Assembly: GCA_016919565.1 (NCBI GenBank)
Contig: JACXTO010000065.1
Coordinates: 1-10,300, forward strand
DNA: 10,300 bases
Reading direction: 5' to 3'
From: Methanomassiliicoccaceae archaeon
GTDB lineage: Archaea > Thermoplasmatota > Thermoplasmata > Methanomassiliicoccales > UBA472
Below, in pieces: positions 1 through 6,321 of this stretch (positions within the stretch are counted from its first letter, which is position 1; each line of letters opens with the position of its first letter). The translations under genes and the position numbers were made by a program. The notes beneath the pieces were generated by a model that searched no databases, was not told the DNA's origin, and saw nothing but the letters and a program-made list of their open reading frames with translations.

Positions 1-963
1 GAACGCCTCCGCGCTCCACTCCATAGATATCCCGCATCCCTCCTCGTCAACGATCTTGGCCGTGAGGGTGCCTTTCGTGGTGATGACGGGAACGCCGACG
101 GCCATGGCCTCCAGGAGCTTGACCGGGGTGGCGATGCGGTAGTTCTCGTTGCTCGGGTCGAGGAGCGAGACCACCGCATCGGCGGCCAGCGTCTCCCTGA
201 TTATCGCCTCCTGGTCCAAGAAGCCGAGGAAGACGATCCTCGGGCATTGGCTGGCAGCCTCCTTGACCTGGGGCTCGAACCGCCCCCTGCCAGCTATCCT
301 GAGAACGCATCTATCGTCTTTCTTGACCGCCTCCAACAGCTCAAGGATGTATCGACCTGGCTCCATGGTCCCGCCATAGAAAAGCTGGAGGTTCTCGCGG
401 ACCGGCCTTATCTGCGCAGCCCTTTCGGGGAGGTCGATGCAGTTCATCACCACCACCCCTTTTCCCTTTATGTTAGGTCTGAGGTAGTACATGATGAGGT
501 CATTGGCAGCGATTACCAGGTCGGCCTTCCTCACCAATCTGGCCTCCGTGGCATCAAGCTTGTCCGCGACCGACCTCGGCATGTCGAGCATGATCATCTT
601 GCCGTAATGCTCGTGGGCATCGTAGACCAGCTTGGCCCCTTTCACCTTGGCGACCAGCAATGCCTGCGGCAGGGTGTCGAAATCGTGAGCATGGACGATA
701 TGGCAGTCCGACCTAAGCCCCTTCCAGACCGCCTTGAGCGAGAAGGAAGGGAGGCCGATGAAGAAACGCCCTTTGGCCAGGCGGGTCGGTACCCTGAGCA
801 CATGGAATCCCTCTCCCTCGAACGAAGGCTCCTTGTCCCCTCGCCGGTCCCAGGCGAGAACGGTGACCTCATGGCCAACGGAGGCCAATGCTTTGGCCTC
901 CTTCTCCACGCGGGGGTCTGGAAGGAACGGGTTGGAGAGGAGCATCAGCACCTTTCTCAGCAC
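1..963 (-). CDS. Glycosyltransferase family 4 (GT-B fold), 3' end cut by window
   Basis: Transfers a sugar from a nucleotide donor to a growing, probably lipid-linked, glycan on the cytoplasmic face. The frame stays open to base 1, so the C-terminus is missing. From the GTG start 321 residues are visible. The N-terminus has the GT-B first strand followed by SNPFLPDPRV and a VHAHD segment. Near the edge is the GT4 donor-site signature ending TPVKLLEAMAVGVPV. Its second Glu (E285) is present, but the residue eight before it is Ile277, so the canonical EX7E pair is not met. I prefer GTG at 963 because GGGAGG/GGAGG lies 5-8 bases upstream and the protein then begins right before the first strand. 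An in-frame ATG at 981 overlaps the stop of the upstream oxidoreductase (ATGA) but has no good ribosome site. It is the last visible gene of the minus-strand sugar operon. Donor and acceptor cannot be read from the sequence. Confidence 0.88.
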   Translation of the reverse strand, partial: MLRKVLMLLSNPFLPDPRVEKEAKALASVGHEVTVLAWDRRGDKEPSFEGEGFHVLRVPTRLAKGRFFIGLPSFSLKAVWKGLRSDCHIVHAHDFDTLPQALLVAKVKGAKLVYDAHEHYGKMIMLDMPRSVADKLDATEARLVRKADLVIAANDLIMYYLRPNIKGKGVVVMNCIDLPERAAQIRPVRENLQLFYGGTMEPGRYILELLEAVKKDDRCVLRIAGRGRFEPQVKEAASQCPRIVFLGFLDQEAIIRETLAADAVVSLLDPSNENYRIATPVKLLEAMAVGVPVITTKGTLTAKIVDEEGCGISMEWSAEAF

Positions 964-977
964 CGTCCCCTCCTCCC

Positions 978-1925
978 TCATACTTCGATGGAGCATCCGT
1001 TCGCGAATGACTGCTTGCTCTTCTCGATCAGCTCGACCGTTCGCAATCCTACCGTGCCGGAGTTGCGCGTCTCCGTCAATGGGTCCCCGATGCTCTGCAG
1101 GAAGTGCAGGAGCTCTGTCTTGATGGTGTTGTTGCGCTCCACCCCGAGCTTGTACGTGTATCCGCTCTCGTAGATCGTGATCTCCTGCGCCACCGCATCG
1201 ATGTAGGCGGAGCGGTTCTCGCCGATGAGGCTGATCTGCCGCACCTTCTTAGGGGAGAGCCAGCTGAGGGTGGCGTGGGACATCGTCCCCGACTTCATCT
1301 CCGAGATGATGTAGGCGGTCTCCTGCTGCTCCTTGCGCCGGAACGGCTTGGCCACACAGGTCACCTTCGTCGGCCACTCGTCAAGCAGGTAGTTGATGAT
1401 GTCGAAGTAGTGAGGGGCAAGGTCCACGATGACGTCCCGGTCGGCGAACGGCTGCTCCAGGTTGGTCCATTCCATCTCTAGCAGGAAGACCCTCCCGAAG
1501 AACTTCTCCTTGACCAGTCGCCGCACCTCTGCCAGCGCATTGTTGAAGCGGTAGATGTGGCCGACCGACAGGGTCAGCCCCTTCTTCTTGGCCAGCTCCA
1601 CAAGCTCCTTCGCTTCTGCGCTGGTCAGGGTCATGGGCTTCTCCACCAGGACATGCTTCCCGGCCTCCAGCGCGTCCTTGCAGGCTGGGAAGTGGAGCGA
1701 ATTGGGGAGGCAGATGTTCACCGCCACGATCTCCTTGATGTTCAGGACATCATGGTAGTCGTGCACCAATGTCTCCACCCCATACCTGTCCTTGGCATAA
1801 TCGAGGTTCTTGTCGGAGAGGTCGGAGACCGCCCTCACCTTCACGTTCTGGATCGCCGTCAGCTCCTCGACGATCTTGCGCCCCCAGTATCCTACTCCCA
1901 GGACACCGACCTCGATCTTCGCCAT
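978..1925 (-). CDS. Gfo/Idh/MocA-family NAD-dependent oxidoreductase, probable UDP-sugar 3-dehydrogenase
   Basis: Likely oxidises the C3 hydroxyl of a UDP-N-acetylhexosamine or its uronic acid to the 3-keto form used by the aminotransferase encoded just upstream. At 315 residues it has the usual family length. The N-terminal Rossmann motif is GVLGVGYWG (about residues 7-15). The active-site EKP is at 95-97, and DLAPHYFDI gives the family DxxxH pattern (D168, H172) and D175. The ATG lies 6 bases after the aminotransferase stop, behind a GCGGGG tract. Its stop TGA sits inside the leader of the GT4 gene, so the three genes are tightly coupled. Sitting directly after an aminotransferase and an acyltransferase, as in WbpB/WlbA-WbpE-WbpD type loci, is the main evidence for the role. 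The exact substrate (UDP-GlcNAc, UDP-GlcNAcA or UDP-ManNAcA) is not determined by the sequence. The family assignment is secure and the role is inferred. Confidence 0.9.
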   Translation of the reverse strand: MAKIEVGVLGVGYWGRKIVEELTAIQNVKVRAVSDLSDKNLDYAKDRYGVETLVHDYHDVLNIKEIVAVNICLPNSLHFPACKDALEAGKHVLVEKPMTLTSAEAKELVELAKKKGLTLSVGHIYRFNNALAEVRRLVKEKFFGRVFLLEMEWTNLEQPFADRDVIVDLAPHYFDIINYLLDEWPTKVTCVAKPFRRKEQQETAYIISEMKSGTMSHATLSWLSPKKVRQISLIGENRSAYIDAVAQEITIYESGYTYKLGVERNNTIKTELLHFLQSIGDPLTETRNSGTVGLRTVELIEKSKQSFANGCSIEV

Positions 1926-1931
1926 CCCCGC

Positions 1932-3029
1932 TTAGCCCCCGTAGAACTCGCGCACCGCTTCGCTGACGATCTTGACCTCTTCGTCCTTCAGCTCCGGGAA
2001 CATCGGCATGGAGATCATGCTGGTCGACAGCTTCTCCGAGACCGGGAAGCTGCCCTCCTTGTATCCGTAGAGCTGCCTGTATATCGGCTGCAGATGGATC
2101 GGGATGGGATAGTGCACCGCGCTGTCGATGCCCTTCTTCGCCAGGAAGTCCGCCAGCTCGTCACGCTTCTCAACTTTCATAGCGAACAGGTGGAACACTG
2201 GGACGATGTCCTTGCTGCCCTGCGGAGGGAGCTTCACCTGCTTCAGGTCCTTGAGCTCCTTCGCGTAGAGCTTGGCGATGGCCCTGCGCCTCTCGTTCCA
2301 TCCGTCCAAATGCCTAAGCTGGACCCGGCCGAAGGCCGCGTTCACGGAGTTCAATCGAGAAGTGAAACCGACGACATCGTGCATATAGCGCGATACCCGG
2401 CCGCAATCCCTCAACTTGGATATCTCCTTGGCCAGCTTCTCGTCGTTGGTGGTGACCATGCCTCCATCGCCACCGACCGTCATGTTCTTGGTCGGGTAGA
2501 AGGAGAAGCAGCCCGCGTCGCCGATGGAGCCGACCTTCCTTCCCTTGTAAATCGCACCATGGGCCTGGCAGGCGTCCTCGATGAGGGCTATCCCCTTCTT
2601 CTTGCACGCCGCGACCATCGGGTCCATATCGGCTGGATGTCCGTATAGGTGCACCGGGAGCATTGCGGCGGTCTTCGGTCCGATCGCCTTCTCGGCCTTC
2701 ACCGGATCTAGGTTATAATCCGATTCTCTGGCATCCGCGAATTTGGGGGTCGCTCCCGCTTCGACCACAGCGTTCGCCGTCGCGATGAACGAGAACGGTG
2801 TGCTCAGCACTTCCTTGCCGTGAACGCCCAAAGCGATCATGGTCAGTTGCAGAGCGGCGGTCCCGGAGCCGACGCCGATCGCGTACTTCGTCCCGATGTA
2901 GCGGGCGAACTCCTCCTCGAACTTGTGTGCGCTCTCTCCCATCACCATGCGCTCGTTGCGGATGGCCGTGCCCATCGCCTCGACCATCTCCTCAGTAACC
3001 ACTGGCCTTGCCATTGGGATTTTTGCCAT
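1932..3029 (-). CDS. DegT/DnrJ/EryC1 (AHBA_syn) PLP aminotransferase for a 3-keto UDP-sugar
   Basis: Transfers an amino group, usually from glutamate, to a keto carbon of a nucleotide sugar, here most likely C3. At 365 residues it is normal for the family. The fold-type I features are visible: GSGTAAL phosphate-binding stretch (about 54-60), EDACQAHGA with the PLP-contacting Asp (D152), and SFYPTKN with the Schiff-base lysine K181 followed by a GGDGG turn. The ATG at 3029 follows the acyltransferase stop by 4 bases, and GGTGAT just upstream is a plausible ribosome site. The oxidoreductase starts 6 bases after its TAA. In bacterial O-antigen loci this order of transferase, aminotransferase and dehydrogenase makes 2,3-diamino sugars (WbpE/WlbC type). 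C4-aminating relatives share all these motifs, so position specificity is inferred from the neighbours. In particular, no SDR 4,6-dehydratase is present that would supply a 4-keto sugar. Confidence 0.93.
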   Translation of the reverse strand: MAKIPMARPVVTEEMVEAMGTAIRNERMVMGESAHKFEEEFARYIGTKYAIGVGSGTAALQLTMIALGVHGKEVLSTPFSFIATANAVVEAGATPKFADARESDYNLDPVKAEKAIGPKTAAMLPVHLYGHPADMDPMVAACKKKGIALIEDACQAHGAIYKGRKVGSIGDAGCFSFYPTKNMTVGGDGGMVTTNDEKLAKEISKLRDCGRVSRYMHDVVGFTSRLNSVNAAFGRVQLRHLDGWNERRRAIAKLYAKELKDLKQVKLPPQGSKDIVPVFHLFAMKVEKRDELADFLAKKGIDSAVHYPIPIHLQPIYRQLYGYKEGSFPVSEKLSTSMISMPMFPELKDEEVKIVSEAVREFYGG

Positions 3030-3033
3030 TTCA

Positions 3034-3489
3034 TCACCTTATCTTCTTGATTGCCTTTGCTGGATTGCCAACCACTAACGTGCCGGGCGGGACGTCCTTG
3101 GTCACCACGGACCCGGCCCCGACCATCGCGTTCTCGCCGATCGTAACGCCACATACTATGACTGAACCGGCGCCGATCGCTGCTCCCTTCTTCACCACGG
3201 TCGGAGTTACCGACCAGTCCCCGACAGCTCGGGGATGCAAATCGTTCGTGAAGACGGCATGCGGGCCGACGAAGACCTCGTCCTCGATCGTCACACCAGA
3301 AGGGATGAAGGCGAAGGCCTCCACCTTGCAGCGATCTCCGATGATGACCCCCCTCTGGATCTCCACATAGGCAGCGATCTTGCAGTCCCGACCGATCTTG
3401 CATCCATATAGGTTGGTGAAGTCCCGTATGACCGTTCCCTCACCAATTTCACAATCATTCATCGAATAATAGTTGGCTAGGATCTTCAT
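3034..3489 (-). CDS. Left-handed beta-helix (hexapeptide) acyltransferase, probable UDP-3-amino-sugar N-acetyltransferase
   Basis: Likely acetylates the C3 amino group made by the adjacent aminotransferase, using acetyl-CoA (WbpD/WlbB-like role). The 151 residues consist almost wholly of hexapeptide-type repeats with I/V/L-G-x4 spacing, such as IGEGTV, IGRDCK, IGDRCK, IGAGSV, IGENAM and VGAGSV, which coil as a left-handed beta helix. The loop FTNDLHPRAV (80-89) matches the conserved FTN..PR segment of WbpD/WlbB-type enzymes; H85 lies in it. The C-terminal GNPAKAIKKI is typical of the superfamily. It is the first gene of the minus-strand operon. The ATG has no Shine-Dalgarno site but lies about 28 bases downstream of a TATA-like box, as expected for a leaderless archaeal message. 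A different acyl donor (for example formyl or longer acyl) cannot be excluded. Confidence 0.92.
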   Translation of the reverse strand: MKILANYYSMNDCEIGEGTVIRDFTNLYGCKIGRDCKIAAYVEIQRGVIIGDRCKVEAFAFIPSGVTIEDEVFVGPHAVFTNDLHPRAVGDWSVTPTVVKKGAAIGAGSVIVCGVTIGENAMVGAGSVVTKDVPPGTLVVGNPAKAIKKIR

Positions 3490-3510
3490 CTGGCAATACC
3501 GATAGCTGTT

Positions 3511-3523
3511 GGGTATTTAATAG
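3511..3523 (-). promoter_or_regulatory. Archaeal TATA-type promoter for the acyltransferase operon
   Basis: Read on the minus strand this is CTATTAAATACCC. The TTAAATAC core is centred about 27 bases before the A of the ATG at 3489, which is the spacing expected if transcription begins at the start codon. There is no ribosome site before that ATG, which fits a leaderless transcript. The element is inferred from position and composition only. Confidence 0.55.
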
Positions 3524-3590
3524 ATTGGCTCGCTTTTATTCTCCTGAAACGACTCCGCCATGCGCCATCATCGTCGGGGCGGCCTGGCCT

Positions 3591-3614
3591 GATCTGGATC
3601 GCTCGATCCAAATC
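3591..3614. repeat. 24-base imperfect palindrome in the divergent spacer (operator candidate)
   Basis: The core TGGATCG-CT-CGATCCA (3595-3610) is perfect, with 7-base arms and a 2-base centre. It is flanked by GAT and ATC, which also match, leaving one mismatched position per arm (11 of 12 pairs). It sits between the operon promoter on the minus strand and the dehydrogenase on the plus strand. A dimeric regulator bound here could act on both. No regulator gene is in the window, so this is a structural observation only. Confidence 0.5.
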
Positions 3615-3654
3615 CCTGCAATGACAATTCGCAGCCTTCATTATTATGAAAGAC

Positions 3655-3711
3655 TTTCAGCTTCTCCGAGACTCAGGAGCTGACCGAGGACAGGCCACCG
3701 GAGAGCTGAAA
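3655..3711. repeat. Long inverted repeat with competing arms upstream of the UDP-sugar dehydrogenase
   Basis: The left arm TTTCAGCTTCTCCG (3655-3668) is complementary to CGGAGAGCTGAAA (3699-3711) with a single bulged base, giving a 13-pair stem around a 30-base loop. Inside the loop GGAGCTG (3676-3682) can also pair with part of the left arm (CAGCT near 3658). Two mutually exclusive hairpins are therefore possible. The structure ends 55 bases before the ATG at 3767. It would be in the message only if transcription starts upstream of 3655, which I cannot establish. The nearest AT-rich candidate box (TTATTATG near 3641) would start RNA inside the repeat. Confidence 0.4.
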
Positions 3712-3766
3712 CCATGATACGTCGGACAGCAGTCCATATCTACACCTCGGACAATACGGAGCGGAA

Positions 3767-5113
3767 ATGAGCGAATCTGGAAAGAAGGAGACCAAGACCG
3801 TCAGTCAAAGAAAGACCAAAGCCAAGTCCAGCTTTGGGAAGACGGTTGTCATTGGACTCGGATACGTCGGCCTCCCGGTGGCCTGTGTCCTGGCGGATGA
3901 AGGATTCCATGTCGTCGGAAGAGAGATCAATGCCGAAAGGGTCCGCCTCATCAACAGCGGAGGGAATCCCATCGAGGGCAAGGAGCCTGGATTGGGGGAG
4001 CTCATCAAGAAGGTCGTCGGCCTGGGAAGGATGCGCGCCAGCACAGATATCGAGGATGCCCGCGGCGCCGACGCCTACTTCATCTGCGTTGATACGCCAG
4101 TGGATGAGAGACACCGGCCCAACCTGGACTCGCTCCGCTCGGCCACAGCGACCGTCGGATCCATATTGAAAGAGGGGAGCCTGGTATCCATCGAATCGAC
4201 CATCCCTCCTCGGACCATGCAGAGCCTGGTCATACCCTTGCTGGAGGAGAAGAGCGGTCTGCAGGCAGGCAAGGATTTCAGCGTATGCCACTGCCCAGAG
4301 CGGGTCATGCCTGGGAAGCTGCTCAACAACATTCGCAACGTTAATCGCGTGCTTGGTGGATTGGACCAGGGTTCCATCGAGAAGGCGCTTCGCTATTACC
4401 GCAAGGCCGTCAAGGCGGAAATCTTCCCCACCGACCTGATCTCTGCCGAGATCTCGAAGACGGTGGAGAACGCCTATCGGGACGTGCAGATCGCCTTCGC
4501 CAATGAGGTGGCTCTGCTCTGCGAGAAGGTCGGCGCTGATGCTTTCGAGGTCCGCCGGCTGGTCAACACCTGCCCCTATCGCGACATGCACATCCCTGGC
4601 TCAGGAGTAGGCGGCTACTGCCTCCCGAAGGATTCCTGGTTACTGTTGGCAGGGATCCCCGGCCACGAGGCCAAGGTCATACCCGACGCGCGAGCGGTCA
4701 ACCTGGCGATGCCGGGGCACTTGACCGCACTGGCGAGGGATGAAATGGCTCGCACATCCGGAAGGAAGCGGGTGGCGGTCATGGGACTGGCGTTCCTGCG
4801 TGATTCCGATGACACCAGGAACACCCCTGCGTTCAAGGTCATCTCGGAGCTGAAGGACGAATGCGACATTGTCGTCCACGACCCATTCGCCAGGCCGCAG
4901 GTCGGGATAGACCCGCTGCGCGATGAATGGGAAACGCTGAAGGGAGCGGACTGTGCGATCTTCGTAACCGACCATACCGCCTATCAGGGGATGGACCTGG
5001 CCAGGCTGAGGAAATCAATGCGTACGCCGCTGATCATCGATGGCCGCAACCTGTTCCAGAAGTCAGACTGCGAGAAGGCCGGCGTCCGCTACCGGGGCAT
5101 CGGAAAGGGTTAA
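3767..5113 (+). CDS. wecC: UDP-N-acetyl-mannosamine/glucosamine 6-dehydrogenase (UDPG/MGDP dehydrogenase family)
   Basis: Oxidises C6 of a UDP-N-acetylhexosamine to the uronic acid with two NAD+, in the cytoplasm. At 448 residues it has all three family domains. The N-terminal Rossmann motif is GLGYVGLP (about 31-38). The middle domain has the conserved lysine in SAEISKTVENAYRD (K231, N235). The catalytic cysteine is C285 in GVGGYCLPKD. A C-terminal UDP-binding Rossmann domain starts around KRVAVMGLAFLRDSDDTRN. HCPERVMPGKLL is the pattern I associate with UDP-ManNAc dehydrogenase, and the epimerase in the same window favours that substrate. UDP-GlcNAc (WbpA type) remains possible. The start is supported by GGAG five bases before the ATG. 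The first 25 residues or so are a Lys/Ser/Thr-rich tail ahead of the first strand that most homologues lack. The gene is transcribed divergently from the acyltransferase operon and converges with the next oxidoreductase. Confidence 0.92.
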   Translation: MSESGKKETKTVSQRKTKAKSSFGKTVVIGLGYVGLPVACVLADEGFHVVGREINAERVRLINSGGNPIEGKEPGLGELIKKVVGLGRMRASTDIEDARGADAYFICVDTPVDERHRPNLDSLRSATATVGSILKEGSLVSIESTIPPRTMQSLVIPLLEEKSGLQAGKDFSVCHCPERVMPGKLLNNIRNVNRVLGGLDQGSIEKALRYYRKAVKAEIFPTDLISAEISKTVENAYRDVQIAFANEVALLCEKVGADAFEVRRLVNTCPYRDMHIPGSGVGGYCLPKDSWLLLAGIPGHEAKVIPDARAVNLAMPGHLTALARDEMARTSGRKRVAVMGLAFLRDSDDTRNTPAFKVISELKDECDIVVHDPFARPQVGIDPLRDEWETLKGADCAIFVTDHTAYQGMDLARLRKSMRTPLIIDGRNLFQKSDCEKAGVRYRGIGKG

Positions 5114-5116
5114 GGA

Positions 5117-5145
5117 ATTGCGGGTGGCTGCCCGCCCGCCGCAAT
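5117..5145. terminator. Hairpin between convergent genes, possible shared terminator
   Basis: ATTGCGG (5117-5123) pairs with CCGCAAT (5139-5145) around a GC-rich loop. An alternative inner stem GCGGG/CCCGC (5120-5124 with 5131-5135) is also possible. It fills nearly the whole 37-base gap between the TAA of the dehydrogenase and the TAG of the opposing oxidoreductase. There is no T tract, so archaeal-type termination is not clearly shown and the call is tentative. Confidence 0.3.
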
Positions 5146-5150
5146 CTGGA

Positions 5151-6122
5151 CTAGATCTTCACCAGGTTACCCGTTGACATGGATGCGAGGGCGGCTTCGC
5201 ACACTCGCAAGTTGGCGATCGCGTCCTCCGCGCCGGCATTGGGCTTTCCGCCCTCCTCCACCGCTTTGAGGAAGTCCAGCAGCTCTCTCCTCAATGGTTC
5301 CTCCTTGCGCACCGTCACCTTGCGCGTGTCCAATTCCAGCGGGATGTGGAACATGTCCGCCGAGTCGACGTCCTTGATGGCGGAGGATGAGATCTCCATG
5401 CTCTGGTCGGTGTAATCGACCTGGACGAAGCTCTTGCTGCAGGTGAGCGACATCCTGCGGACCTTCATGGGGGTGAGCCAATTGACCTCAAGGAATCCCA
5501 CGACGCCGTTCTCGAACCGGATCAGGAGGTTGGCGTAGTCCTCGAAATTGGGATTGGTGAGCCGCCCGCCGAGCGCATAAACTGATGCCACATCGGAACC
5601 GGTCACGTGGCGCATCACGTCCACGTCGTGAATGCCCAGGTCCATGACCACGCCGACGTCGCGGATGCGGGTCGGGTAGGAGGAGACCCTCCTGGTGGAA
5701 AGGGATATCAATCTGCCGAGGCTGTTCTCGCGCACCGCGTCCCTGGCCACGCCGACGATGGGATTGAAACGCTCGATAAAGCCCGCAGCGATGGTGACGC
5801 CGGCCTTCTGCGCCTCCTTCTGGACTTGCATTGCGGTCTGGGATGCTCCCGTGAAGGGCTTCTCCACGATGAGATGCACGCCGGCGGCAATCGCTTTCAG
5901 CGCGACCTCCTGATGCATGCTGGTTGGGGTACAGACGCTGATGGCATCGACCTTCTTCATCATCTCGTCCAGGTCATCGAAGGCGGTGCAGGAGAAGCGT
6001 TCCCCGATCCTCCGCGCCTGCTCGGACGCAACGTCATATACGCCTACCAGTTTCGCGATCTCGGAATAGACCCGGGCATGGTTCTGCCCCATGGAGCCGA
6101 CGCCGACGACACCCACACGCAT
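5151..6122 (-). CDS. Second Gfo/Idh/MocA-family oxidoreductase, probable UDP-GlcNAc(A) 3-dehydrogenase
   Basis: An NAD(P)-dependent sugar dehydrogenase, likely acting on a UDP-acetamido sugar at C3. From the chosen start it has 323 residues. GVVGVGSMGQNHARVY is the Rossmann entry (about 4-19), EKP is at 87-89, and DLGIHDVD (161-168) carries the DxxxH active-site motif. GFIERFNP and the flanking helix differ clearly from the other Gfo/Idh protein in this window, so the two are not recent duplicates. The frame is open to an ATG at 6179 with another ATG at 6158. I chose 6122 because the protein then begins one residue before the Rossmann strand, and a CTATTAA box lies about 29 bases upstream, fitting a leaderless message. 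It stands alone in its own transcription unit, between the C6-dehydrogenase and the 2-epimerase. The family is sure. The substrate, and which of the two Gfo/Idh proteins feeds the aminotransferase, is open. Confidence 0.9.
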   Translation of the reverse strand: MRVGVVGVGSMGQNHARVYSEIAKLVGVYDVASEQARRIGERFSCTAFDDLDEMMKKVDAISVCTPTSMHQEVALKAIAAGVHLIVEKPFTGASQTAMQVQKEAQKAGVTIAAGFIERFNPIVGVARDAVRENSLGRLISLSTRRVSSYPTRIRDVGVVMDLGIHDVDVMRHVTGSDVASVYALGGRLTNPNFEDYANLLIRFENGVVGFLEVNWLTPMKVRRMSLTCSKSFVQVDYTDQSMEISSSAIKDVDSADMFHIPLELDTRKVTVRKEEPLRRELLDFLKAVEEGGKPNAGAEDAIANLRVCEAALASMSTGNLVKI

Positions 6123-6146
6123 CATGTCGGCGAAATAGCCGTAATG

Positions 6147-6154
6147 GTTAATAG
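6147..6154 (-). promoter_or_regulatory. TATA-like box for the second Gfo/Idh gene
   Basis: Minus-strand CTATTAAC, centred about 28 bases before the ATG at 6122 and 25 before the preceding in-frame ATG at 6125. No ribosome site precedes these ATGs. If real, this box makes the longer reading frames from 6158 or 6179 unlikely as starts, because transcription would begin downstream of them. Confidence 0.45.
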
Positions 6155-6188
6155 GCATAGCGTCCACCGATAGATCCAACGAATGCTG

Positions 6189-6225
6189 TCAAGATCATCG
6201 GCTGACCTTATCGCAGCCATCTTGA
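6189..6225. repeat. Interrupted inverted repeat in the second divergent spacer
   Basis: TCAAGAT-CATC-GGCTG (6189-6204) faces CAGCC-ATCTTGA (6214-6225) across a 9-base loop. The arms give 12 pairs with a 4-base bulge on the left. It lies between the oxidoreductase on the minus strand and the 2-epimerase on the plus strand, upstream of both probable transcription starts, so a DNA operator is likelier than an RNA structure. Apart from this and the epimerase promoter, the spacer from 6123 to 6321 shows no gene. Confidence 0.35.
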
Positions 6226-6283
6226 TTGAGCAAAGCCTACTTTGTTCGCCATATTCTCAAGCCATTTGATCGAGGTCGAGGAT

Positions 6284-6301
6284 TGAAAAGGGACAAATAA
6301 G
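6284..6301 (+). promoter_or_regulatory. BRE/TATA-like promoter of the UDP-GlcNAc 2-epimerase
   Basis: A purine-rich GAAAAGGGA stretch is followed by CAAATAAG, whose AAATAA core (6295-6300) is centred about 25 bases before the ATG at 6322. There is no Shine-Dalgarno site before the ATG, so a leaderless transcript is likely. The TATA part overlaps the left arm of the inverted repeat at 6297-6320. Confidence 0.5.
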
Positions 6302-6320
6302 CTAATGGCAATCAGCTTAT
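6297..6320. repeat. Perfect 7-base inverted repeat over the epimerase promoter and start
   Basis: ATAAGCT (6297-6303) and AGCTTAT (6314-6320) are perfect complements separated by 10 bases. The left arm overlaps the TATA-like core and the right arm ends one base before the ATG. A dimeric repressor at this place would block both TBP binding and initiation, which makes it a good operator candidate. It is too close to the probable transcription start to act as an RNA hairpin in the leader. Confidence 0.45.
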
Positions 6321-6321
6321 C

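Noticed and set aside
247..1173. A 308-codon open frame on the plus strand
   Set aside because: It lies antisense to the GT4 and first Gfo/Idh genes, both of which have clear family motifs. Its own translation shows no recognisable domain. It is an artefact of GC-rich codon use.
1557..2648. A 363-codon open frame on the plus strand
   Set aside because: It is antisense to the first Gfo/Idh and the aminotransferase; His/Arg/Leu-rich low-information translation without motifs.
3490..3766. A hidden small gene or known riboswitch in the 277-base spacer
   Set aside because: No frame with a plausible start, ribosome site and composition was found, and the hairpins do not match any riboswitch class I can recognise.
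3740..4591. A 283-codon open frame on the minus strand
   Set aside because: It is the mirror of the UDP-sugar dehydrogenase, which carries all catalytic motifs on the plus strand.
6123..6179. N-terminal extension of the second Gfo/Idh gene to the ATG at 6179 or 6158
   Set aside because: The extra residues precede the Rossmann strand and lack family similarity, and the CTATTAA box at 6147-6154 would lie inside the extended gene. A weak GGTGG before the ATG at 6158 leaves some doubt.
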